This document shows, piece by piece, positions 1-4,759 of a stretch of 5,310 bases of DNA. The notes below the pieces were generated by a model, which saw only the letters and a list, made by a program, of their open reading frames with translations, did no database searches and was not told the DNA's origin. Position numbers and translations under genes: made by a program. The stretch covers positions 1-5,310 of the forward strand of contig JANWHI010000071.1 in the NCBI GenBank assembly GCA_025450495.1, read 5' to 3'. Origin of the DNA: Candidatus Dormiibacter sp. (GTDB lineage: Bacteria > Chloroflexota > Dormibacteria > UBA8260). Numbering within the stretch: position 1 is the stretch's first letter; each line of letters opens with the position of its first letter.

Positions 1-240
1 ACCGCGATCGGCGCGATTCTCGCGTTTGCCGTGAACGTCGACACCAGCGGTAGCGGCGTCAACGTCCATACCATCGGCCTCATCCTGCTCGCCGTGGGCA
101 TCTTTGGGATCGTTCTCTCGATGGTGTTCTGGTCCTCGTGGGGAGGCTTCGGCGGCCGCCGTCGCAGCAGCACCACCACGACTGCTCCCGGCGAGCCGGT
201 TGCGCCCGGCAGCACGACAACGACTGTCGATCAGCCGTAA
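1..240 (+). CDS. Small membrane protein, DUF6458-like, 5' end missing
   Basis: The reading frame is open from the first base, so the real start lies upstream; 79 residues are visible. The GTG at 31 is more likely an internal valine, because the residues before it (TAIGAILAFAVNVD) continue a hydrophobic helix typical of the family. A short polar turn (DTSGSGVNVHT) follows, then a second hydrophobic helix (IGLILLAVGIFGIVLSMVFW). This two-helix layout, with the AFAVNVD and VHTIG-type motifs, matches my recollection of actinobacterial DUF6458 proteins, whose function is unknown. After the second helix come GGFGGRRR, which probably marks the cytoplasmic side, and a tail with two TTTT runs separated by a Pro/Gly segment. 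The gene ends just before a strong terminator. The family call rests on remembered motifs, not a search. Confidence 0.75.
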   Translation, partial: TAIGAILAFAVNVDTSGSGVNVHTIGLILLAVGIFGIVLSMVFWSSWGGFGGRRRSSTTTTAPGEPVAPGSTTTTVDQP

Positions 241-260
241 GTCTGCCCAGTTCCCGCAGG

Positions 261-296
261 AGCGGGCCGGCCCCCAGCCGGTCCGCTTCTGTCTTT
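261..296 (+). terminator. Intrinsic terminator after the DUF6458-like gene
   Basis: An 11-bp stem is formed by 261-271 (AGCGGGCCGGC) and 277-287 (GCCGGTCCGCT), with a single G-T wobble and a 5-base loop CCCCA. It is followed by TCTGTCTTT, a pyrimidine-rich, moderately T-rich tail. It starts 21 bases after the upstream stop codon, the expected place for a Rho-independent terminator. Confidence 0.8.
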
Positions 297-356
297 AAGT
301 GAGGTCGCGGCTCCCTACCGTTTCGACGATCTGCGCCTGCTGGTTGGAGGAGACCC

Positions 357-394
357 GGCCACCGGGCCCAGTCCAGATTGGGCGCGTGGTGGCC
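357..394. repeat. Long hairpin downstream of tetR, possible terminator
   Basis: The outer arms GGCCACC (357-363) and GGTGGCC (388-394) pair perfectly. Inner arms GCCCA (366-370) and TGGGC (379-383) extend the stem, with an asymmetric internal bulge and an 8-base loop. It lies 77 bases past the tetR stop on the minus strand, so it could end that transcript, but on that strand the next bases are GGGTCTCCTCC rather than a T-run. It is a real inverted repeat of uncertain role. The rest of 297-470 shows no gene or other signal I can support. Confidence 0.4.
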
Positions 395-470
395 AGGTGC
401 ATCGCCTCGCGATGGCCGAGCCTGGGGATCGTCGGCACATCGGTCGTTGGTGGTCTCGTCGTGGTCATCG

Positions 471-1091
471 TCACTTCTGCATCCTCGGTGCTCGGCTGGC
501 AAATACGTGGTCGAAGAACATGTCGACGGCGTCGTCGATGAGGCGGAGCCAGCGGTCGCCGCCTGGCTCATTGGCGGTCTGCTGCGCGGCCAACCCTGCG
601 ACCAGCGCGGTCCCGAGGTCGAACGCGGCCGGGTTGGTGATCCCTGCCGCTGCGAAGCGCGCACGCATCTGGTCGATGACCTCCATGGCAAGCGCATACG
701 ACTCAGGTGAGGGTTCGAAGTCGGGGATCGTCCGCTGGAACATCAGCTGATACCGCGCCACGTCCTCGGCGCTGAACTCAACGAAGACGCGAGCCGTCAG
801 TCGAAGAAGCTCACGAGGATCCTCCGGCCACTCCTGTTCGTCGAGGCGCTGGAGGAGGTGACGATTGGCGTCGGCGAACATGGCGTCGTAGATGGCGTGC
901 TTGCTGTCGAAGTACCAGTACAGCGACGGTGGCCGGGTGCCGGTGCGGCGCGCGACGTCGCGGAGGGTGAGCCCGGCAAGACCCTGGGTGCGGGCCAGGG
1001 CCCAGGCCGCCTCGAGGATCTCGGCGCGGGTCGACTCCCGCCGCTCGGCACGTCTATCCCGCGTTGGGAAAACTATCACGTGTCGAAGCAT
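471..1091 (-). CDS. TetR-family transcriptional regulator
   Basis: A 206-residue protein of normal TetR length. Residues 20-66 form the DNA-binding domain: helix STRAEILEAAWALARTQGL, then the helix-turn-helix LTLRDVARRTGTRPPSLYWYF (about 41-61) and the typical DSKHAIYDAMF continuation. The remaining residues are the helical ligand-binding and dimerisation half; the segment near DLGTALVAGLAAQQT resembles the TetR_C_33-type C-terminal domain. The ligand cannot be read from sequence. The gene is divergent from the VOC gene, and a palindrome in the gap overlaps its start, suggesting autorepression. The start is uncertain: ATG at 1091 has no Shine-Dalgarno sequence and gives about ten more N-terminal residues than usual, and GTG at 1079 is an alternative in the same frame. 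If transcription begins in the palindrome region, the mRNA would be nearly leaderless. Confidence 0.92.
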   Translation of the reverse strand: MLRHVIVFPTRDRRAERRESTRAEILEAAWALARTQGLAGLTLRDVARRTGTRPPSLYWYFDSKHAIYDAMFADANRHLLQRLDEQEWPEDPRELLRLTARVFVEFSAEDVARYQLMFQRTIPDFEPSPESYALAMEVIDQMRARFAAAGITNPAAFDLGTALVAGLAAQQTANEPGGDRWLRLIDDAVDMFFDHVFASRAPRMQK

Positions 1092-1115
1092 CTAACGCCA
1101 TTAGTGAGATGTCAA
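1087..1115 (-). promoter_or_regulatory. Candidate tetR promoter with consensus -35
   Basis: Read on the minus strand, bases 1115-1110 are TTGACA, a perfect sigma-70 -35 hexamer. The -10 is poor: TAGATG at 15-base spacing, or GATGCT at 17. Either puts the transcription start inside or just after the annotated ATG, which would favour the GTG at 1079 as the true start. The hexamer overlaps the palindrome at 1089-1111, so a bound repressor would block polymerase. Confidence 0.4.
1089..1111. promoter_or_regulatory. Imperfect palindrome, likely TetR operator
   Basis: The half-sites CATCTAAC (1089-1096) and GTGAGATG (1104-1111) are inverted repeats matching at 7 of 8 positions around a 7-base centre. 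A second, shorter palindrome nested inside it (CTAACGCCATTAG, 1092-1104) has a single mismatch. Length, symmetry and position in the divergent gap, across the putative -35 and start region of tetR, fit the usual operator of a local TetR repressor. Binding by this protein is inferred. Confidence 0.5.
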
Positions 1116-1122
1116 GCGATCG

Positions 1123-1150
1123 CCTCGGTTCGAGGACGCCCTGGAGGGCG
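1123..1150. repeat. Two small tandem hairpins in the VOC leader
   Basis: CCTCG (1123-1127) pairs with CGAGG (1131-1135) around a GTT loop. CGCCCT (1137-1142) pairs with AGGGCG (1145-1150) across two bases. They sit 53-80 bases before the VOC start, in the leader or promoter of that gene. They may be leader structure, or the second may be a protein-binding palindrome. No T-tract follows, so this is not a terminator. Confidence 0.3.
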
Positions 1151-1187
1151 GTTCCGTATCCTCGCCGGGGTCGGGCAGCCGCAGACC

Positions 1188-1193
1188 AGGAGG
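1188..1193 (+). promoter_or_regulatory. Consensus ribosome binding site fixing the VOC start
   Basis: AGGAGG lies 9 bases before the GTG at 1203. It decides the start: the same frame stays open upstream as far as 858, but that extension runs antisense through tetR and adds no VOC-like sequence. Confidence 0.85.
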
Positions 1194-1202
1194 CAGGCGC
1201 GC

Positions 1203-1553
1203 GTGATCAACTCGGTGCACGTCATCGTCTACAGCCACGAGGCGGAGGCGGTCCGCGCCTTCTTCGCCGACGTCCTCGGCTGGGAGTCGGTCGACGCCGG
1301 GGGCGGCTGGCCCATCTTCGCGCTGCCCCCAGCCGAGCTCGCCGTGCACCCGACGGAAGGCCCCGACCGTCACGAGCTCTACCTGATGTGCGCTGACCTG
1401 GACGCCAACCTGGCTGAGCTGAAGACCCACGGGGTCGAGGCGCCCGAGCCGATCAGCGAGGAGCGCTGGGGTCGGATCACCGAGGTCCAGATCCCCGGCG
1501 CGGGCACCATCCAGCTCTATCAGCCGGCCCATCCGAGCCCACGTCGCCAGTAG
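1203..1553 (+). CDS. VOC / glyoxalase-fold family protein
   Basis: A 116-residue single-domain protein of the vicinal oxygen chelate superfamily, with the usual length for one monomer built of two beta-alpha-beta-beta-beta modules. Module 1: SVHVIVYSHEAEAVRAFFADVLGW (4-27), then GGGWPIFALPPAELAVHP (33-50). Module 2: HELYLMCADLDANLAELKTHGVE (57-79), then WGRITEVQIPGAGTIQLYQP (89-108). Potential metal ligands visible are His6, His57 and Glu58. The final acidic ligand, normally Glu in the last strand (family pattern G-E-I-x-L-Y-x-P), is replaced: this strand reads GTIQLYQP. Relatives include glyoxalases, dioxygenases and antibiotic-binding proteins, and no substrate can be assigned. Residue placement suggests either altered metal use or a binding rather than catalytic role. 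It is divergent from, and probably controlled by, the TetR regulator. Confidence 0.9.
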   Translation: MINSVHVIVYSHEAEAVRAFFADVLGWESVDAGGGWPIFALPPAELAVHPTEGPDRHELYLMCADLDANLAELKTHGVEAPEPISEERWGRITEVQIPGAGTIQLYQPAHPSPRRQ

Positions 1554-1608
1554 GCGGGCGGCACGGCGGCCTCGTCCAGAGGCGCGGGTCGGTCCGGTAC
1601 ACCGCTCC

Positions 1609-1614
1609 TATAGT
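1609..1614 (+). promoter_or_regulatory. Candidate -10 element upstream of the sigma factor gene
   Basis: TATAGT matches the sigma-70 -10 consensus at five of six positions, in otherwise GC-rich DNA. No good -35 lies 16-18 bases upstream (around GGGTCG), which is common in high-GC bacteria. It would give a leader of about 100 bases before the GTG at 1720. Confidence 0.35.
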
Positions 1615-1682
1615 CGCGGAGCCCAATGTCCTATCCCCGCCCCTGCATCTCATGCGAGCACCCGTCACCCCCCATCCGAAGC

Positions 1683-1706
1683 GAACGTTGCCCCTTCACA
1701 TGCGTC
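1683..1706 (+). promoter_or_regulatory. Possible ECF-type promoter (GAAC-N16-CGTC)
   Basis: GAAC (1683-1686) and CGTC (1703-1706) are separated by 16 bases, the form and spacing typical of ECF sigma promoters (GGAAC-like -35, CGTC-like -10). Many ECF genes are autoregulated. Against it, initiation would fall near 1712, after the Shine-Dalgarno GGAG, leaving an almost leaderless message. Confidence 0.25.
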
Positions 1707-1707
1707 C

Positions 1708-1711
1708 GGAG
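1708..1711 (+). promoter_or_regulatory. Ribosome binding site of the sigma factor gene
   Basis: GGAG lies 8 bases before the GTG at 1720 and supports that start over the TTG at 1726. Confidence 0.6.
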
Positions 1712-1719
1712 TCTGTCCG

Positions 1720-2286
1720 GTGACATTGCCTCGGGCGTATGAGGATCAACTTGTCGAGCGTGCCAAGCGGGACGCCGACGCTTTTGGGGAGCTCTACAGC
1801 CATTATTTCGGGCAGATCTACCGGTTCGTATACAGCCGGCTTCGTGACCAGGATGCCGCCGAAGACGTCACCTCCGAGGTGTTCTTCAAGGCCCTGCGAG
1901 CGATCGGCCGGTACAAGCCGAGCGGTCACCCCTTCAGCGCCTGGCTGTACCAGATCAGCGTGAACGCAATTGCCGACCACTACCGTGGCCGCCGGCCGAC
2001 GTCGAACATCGACGACGCCATCGGCGTGGCCGCCCCGCAGAAGCCGGTCGACGAGCGCGTCGCCCAAAAGGCCGAGGCGGCGCTGGTCTGGGCTGCCATC
2101 GACACGCTCCCGGACCAGCAGCGCACCGCGATGACCCTCAAGCTCGGCGAGGATCTCAAGCTGGCCGACATCGGCATGGTCATGGGTAAGAGCGAGGGCG
2201 CGATCAAGCTGCTGATCCACCGCGGCATGATCGGTCTGCGCGAGCGGCTCGACGTGGCCAGCTTCGACCGGGAGGACGTCCGATGA
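1720..2286 (+). CDS. ECF-type (sigma-70 family) RNA polymerase sigma factor
   Basis: A 188-residue protein with the two-domain ECF layout. Sigma region 2 spans about residues 22-92: FGELYSHYFGQIYRFVYSRL, then DAAEDVTSEVFFKALR (core-binding 2.1/2.2) and FSAWLYQISVNAIADHYR (2.3/2.4, -10 recognition). A 35-residue linker follows. Region 4 spans about 125-177, with LPDQQRTAMTLKLGEDLKLADIG and the helix-turn-helix MVMGKSEGAIKLLIHRGMIGLRERL that reads the -35. Region 3 is absent, as expected for ECF factors, and there is no extra C-terminal domain. It would direct core RNA polymerase to a specific set of promoters. Its stop overlaps the next gene's start (ATGA), so the two are translationally coupled; by the usual ECF arrangement the downstream membrane protein is its likely regulator. 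The specific ECF group is not assigned. Confidence 0.95.
   Translation: MTLPRAYEDQLVERAKRDADAFGELYSHYFGQIYRFVYSRLRDQDAAEDVTSEVFFKALRAIGRYKPSGHPFSAWLYQISVNAIADHYRGRRPTSNIDDAIGVAAPQKPVDERVAQKAEAALVWAAIDTLPDQQRTAMTLKLGEDLKLADIGMVMGKSEGAIKLLIHRGMIGLRERLDVASFDREDVR
2270..2286 (+). promoter_or_regulatory. RBS and ATGA stop/start overlap between sigma and partner
   Basis: GGGAGGA (2270-2276), still inside the sigma gene, lies about 7 bases before the ATG at 2283. That ATG shares bases with the sigma stop TGA (2284-2286). This fixes the downstream start and indicates coupled translation at matched levels, as often seen for sigma/anti-sigma pairs. Confidence 0.9.
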
Positions 2287-4541
2287 CCGACTCCCGCTGG
2301 CTCGATGGCGAGCTCGACAACCTCCTCGAGGGCGATCCCGAGCTCATCCAGCTGGCCCACCTGGTGCGCGCCTCGCGGCCGGAGCCGGCGCTCGACCCGC
2401 GGTTCGAGGCGGTGCTGCGCGCCCAGCTGATGCGCGAGGCGGCCCGCACCGCCCCGGAGATGACCGAGAAGAAGCAGCGCGTGCCGCGCCAGCGTGTTGC
2501 CCGCGGCGCGTGGTGGCGCCGTCCGCTGCCCTTTGCGCTGACCGGCGCCGGAATGGGCGTCGTCGTGGCCGCCGCAGCGGTCATCCTCCTGGCCAAGCCG
2601 CTCACCGACCACCAGGTGGTGACGGCCGGGTCGCCGGTTGCCGAGCTGCACCAGGTCGGCGCCGACAACGTGATCACGGTGGCCTTCAGCCAGCCGATGA
2701 ACCACCAGGCCGTGGTGGCGGGGCTGCACATCCGGCCGGCGACCGAGGTGACCACCGCCTGGCAGGGCAACAACCTGCTGATCACACCCACCCACCACCT
2801 GACCGGCAACACGCCGTACACCGTGACCATCGACCGCGCCGCCGCCCAGGCGACCAACGGGGCAGTTGCCGCCAAGGACATCCACATCACCTTCGGCACC
2901 GCGCCCACCCCGCCACCGGCACCGACGGTGACGGCGCTGTCCGCGACCGCGCTGGGACCGGTGGACCCGGGCGCGCGACTGATCGCCGGGCCCTCCGGGT
3001 CGGTGATCGCGACGTCGTCGACCGCCGCACAGACCACTCCGACGGCGCCGCCGAGCGCAACACCAACAGCAACGATCGCCACGCCGACGGCAACGCCGTC
3101 GACATCCACCCCCACCGCTGCACCACCGGTGAACGCCAGTCGCAGCGTGCTTTTCGCGTCTGACGGCACCACCGTGCTCGGCCCCGCAGCCTCGAGCACC
3201 GCGCTCTCCGGCAACGGGCTGCGCCTCATCTCAGCGGTGACCGGCGCGACCGGCAACCAGGTCGTGCTGACCACCGTCCACGGCGGCAGGAGCACCGTGC
3301 TGACCAACATCGGCGTCCCCGTGCTGGCGACGGGATGGCTCAGCCCCGACACGGCAGTTGTGGCCGAGAGTGACCGCATCCTCACCGTCGACCTGCAGGG
3401 ACACGTGAACACCCTGGTGGCGCTGCCCGCGGGCACCACCACGGTGGTGTTCGCCCCCAGCGGCGGCCACGCATTCGCCGGCGGGGCCAGCGCCGACGGG
3501 GCGCTCTTCGACCTCGCCGCCAAGCACAGTCGCGTGCTCGCCGGGAGCCGGACGCTGGCCGCGTTCAGCGGCGACGGCAAGACGGTGGCATGGGTCGACG
3601 GCAGCACGCCGATCGCACGCCTGCTGACCTCCCCGGTGGCCCGCGACCAGAGCACCACCATCGCGCTCGACCATCCGGGCGACAGCGTCGCCGCCCTGGC
3701 GCTCGACCAGACCGGTGCACGGGCGGCGATCATCGATCACCCGGCGCAGGGTGGTGACCAGCTCGACATCAACGCACTGCCATCGGGCGCGCTCATCGCG
3801 CGCGGGCCGAGCGGCACGAGCCCCGTGTTCACCAGCAGTGCCAACCGCATCGCGCTGGTGTCCGTCGACGGCCAGGCCGAGTCGGCGGTGCTGCCCGGCG
3901 GCACGTCGGCGGGTGCGAACAACGGCTTGCCCGACGGCGCCAGCAGCGTGCTCTCGGCGTTCGTCGACGCGCAGACAGGCGGCGACCCGGTCGCGATATC
4001 GGCGTTGACGGTGCCGTCGTTGGCCGCCGCGCAGGTGACACCCCCCGGCCTGACCCGCGCGTATGTGATCAGTGCGGCGGTCAATTCGGACGGCACCATC
4101 GCCGCCACCGCTCGGCTGATCATCGACGCCTCGCCGACACACCCGCTGGCGTCGTTCGCCGACGAGTTGTTGACGCTGACACCCCGCCTCGGCAAATCCG
4201 GCTTCCAGGTGAGCGCGATCGCCGTGGCCCCGTTGCACGACGAGCCGGTGGGACCGCACGTCGTGCACGTGACGCCGACCAACGTCGCCGGAGCGCTGGT
4301 GCTCCAGGTGGGCTTCGACAGCGACCTGCGACCGAGCACCGTGGCGCCGGCGATCACGGTGACGACGAGCGACGGCCAGGTACTGCAGGCCACCACCGTG
4401 TACGACGCTGAGCAACGCGCGGCGGTGGTGACCCTCGCCGTGCCCGCGAACACGCATGTGACCGTGACGGTGAGCAGCGGCGTGCTCGACGTCGACGGCG
4501 AGGCGCTGGCCAGCGCGTTCACCACGGCGGTCGGCGGCTGA
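2283..4541 (+). CDS. Membrane-anchored Ig-like/beta-propeller protein, putative anti-sigma or sensor partner of the ECF factor
   Basis: A 752-residue protein, far longer than a standard anti-sigma factor (about 100-300). Residues 1-80 are a charged, probably cytoplasmic region containing an arginine-rich helix (DPRFEAVLRAQLMREA, 38-53) and ending in WWRR. Residues about 82-104 are one hydrophobic membrane helix; the positive-inside rule puts the C-terminus outside. Residues about 118-206 look like a Big_5/SbsA-type Ig domain (VITVAFSQPMN; LTGNTPYTVTID; IHITFG). A Pro/Thr/Ala-rich linker follows (207-283). Residues about 285-650 contain recurring strand-turn units roughly 40 apart (LSPDTAVV 353, FAPSGGHAF 390, FSGDGKTVAW 428, LDQTGARAAI 474, FTSSANRIAL 516, VNSDGTIAAT 600), consistent with a WD40/TolB-like propeller. 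Residues about 657-750 resemble a second Ig domain. The protein has no cysteine, so it cannot be a zinc-binding (HxxxCxxC) anti-sigma factor. The sigma-binding role is inferred from the operon and topology; an adhesin or wall-binding role is also possible. Confidence 0.85.
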   Translation: MTDSRWLDGELDNLLEGDPELIQLAHLVRASRPEPALDPRFEAVLRAQLMREAARTAPEMTEKKQRVPRQRVARGAWWRRPLPFALTGAGMGVVVAAAAVILLAKPLTDHQVVTAGSPVAELHQVGADNVITVAFSQPMNHQAVVAGLHIRPATEVTTAWQGNNLLITPTHHLTGNTPYTVTIDRAAAQATNGAVAAKDIHITFGTAPTPPPAPTVTALSATALGPVDPGARLIAGPSGSVIATSSTAAQTTPTAPPSATPTATIATPTATPSTSTPTAAPPVNASRSVLFASDGTTVLGPAASSTALSGNGLRLISAVTGATGNQVVLTTVHGGRSTVLTNIGVPVLATGWLSPDTAVVAESDRILTVDLQGHVNTLVALPAGTTTVVFAPSGGHAFAGGASADGALFDLAAKHSRVLAGSRTLAAFSGDGKTVAWVDGSTPIARLLTSPVARDQSTTIALDHPGDSVAALALDQTGARAAIIDHPAQGGDQLDINALPSGALIARGPSGTSPVFTSSANRIALVSVDGQAESAVLPGGTSAGANNGLPDGASSVLSAFVDAQTGGDPVAISALTVPSLAAAQVTPPGLTRAYVISAAVNSDGTIAATARLIIDASPTHPLASFADELLTLTPRLGKSGFQVSAIAVAPLHDEPVGPHVVHVTPTNVAGALVLQVGFDSDLRPSTVAPAITVTTSDGQVLQATTVYDAEQRAAVVTLAVPANTHVTVTVSSGVLDVDGEALASAFTTAVGG

Positions 4542-4564
4542 CCTCAGTCCGACGGCAGTGCCTC

Positions 4565-4579
4565 GCTCCGGGGCGGAGC
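4565..4579. repeat. Short GC-rich hairpin after the membrane protein gene
   Basis: GCTCCG (4565-4570) pairs with CGGAGC (4574-4579) around a GGG loop, starting 23 bases after the stop codon. It could help end the sigma operon transcript, but no T-run follows, so it is a weak terminator candidate at best. Confidence 0.35.
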
Positions 4580-4585
4580 CACGGC

Positions 4586-4601
4586 TGTGACAACCGTCAC
4601 A
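4586..4601. promoter_or_regulatory. CRP/FNR-family binding site (TGTGA-N6-TCACA)
   Basis: TGTGACAACCGTCACA contains both perfect half-sites of the cAMP-receptor-protein consensus, also used by actinobacterial CRP/GlxR-type regulators, and the palindrome extends to 6-bp arms. It lies in the intergenic region, centred about 166 bases before the PAS-protein start. With no firm promoter, activation or repression cannot be told apart. It could equally act on the end of the sigma operon or fold as a small RNA hairpin. Confidence 0.55.
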
Positions 4602-4614
4602 TACAGACACCTGC

Positions 4615-4648
4615 GAACCCAAAACGGAACCAGGACGAACCGGAAACC
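4615..4648 (+). repeat. Cluster of GAACC direct repeats
   Basis: GAACC occurs at 4615, 4627 and 4637, with a variant GAAACC at 4643. The first three are 12 and 10 bases apart, about one helical turn, so they face the same side of DNA. Two have the GGAA(A)CC form resembling ECF -35 elements. The segment is A/C-rich compared with its surroundings. It may be a multi-copy binding site upstream of the PAS gene, or chance. Confidence 0.3.
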
Positions 4649-4759
4649 GCGCAGGAATGGGATCAACGGGCGCGCATCCTGCGTAAGCTCCCGACAAGGG
4701 CACAAACCCACGTACCGTACCTGAGGCTTGATGTATCCGTCCTTCACGGCGATGTTGCG

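Noticed and set aside
299..541. Small plus-strand frame of 80 codons between the terminator and tetR
   Set aside because: No ribosome binding site, overlaps the tetR 3' end and ends in an arginine run; not credible as a gene.
80..697. Minus-strand open frame of 205 codons
   Set aside because: Overlaps the DUF6458-like gene, the terminator and tetR in another frame; Arg/Pro/Ser-rich shadow.
858..1202. N-terminal extension of the VOC frame
   Set aside because: Runs antisense through tetR; the AGGAGG at 1188 and the VOC fold both point to the GTG at 1203.
1569..1583. GCCTC/GAGGC hairpin after the VOC gene as a terminator
   Set aside because: Only 5 bp and not followed by a T-tract; too weak to call.
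3060..3125. Repeat-like ACGCCGACGGCAACGCC stretch
   Set aside because: Explained by codons for the Pro/Thr/Ala-rich linker of the membrane protein; no independent repeat unit.
2204..3733. Long minus-strand open frame (509 codons) opposite the membrane protein gene
   Set aside because: Antisense to a well-supported gene; composition is Ser/Ala/Arg/Val-rich with no domain pattern. Such frames are common in GC-rich DNA.
3231..4703. Minus-strand open frame of 490 codons
   Set aside because: Low-complexity Arg/Gly/His-rich translation, antisense to the same gene, no recognisable motif or good ribosome binding site.
4660..4759. Possible c-di-GMP (GEMM-type) riboswitch, prompted by GGGCACAAACCC
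   Set aside because: The conserved GEMM core and paired stems could not be found around it; only a few bases resemble the motif.
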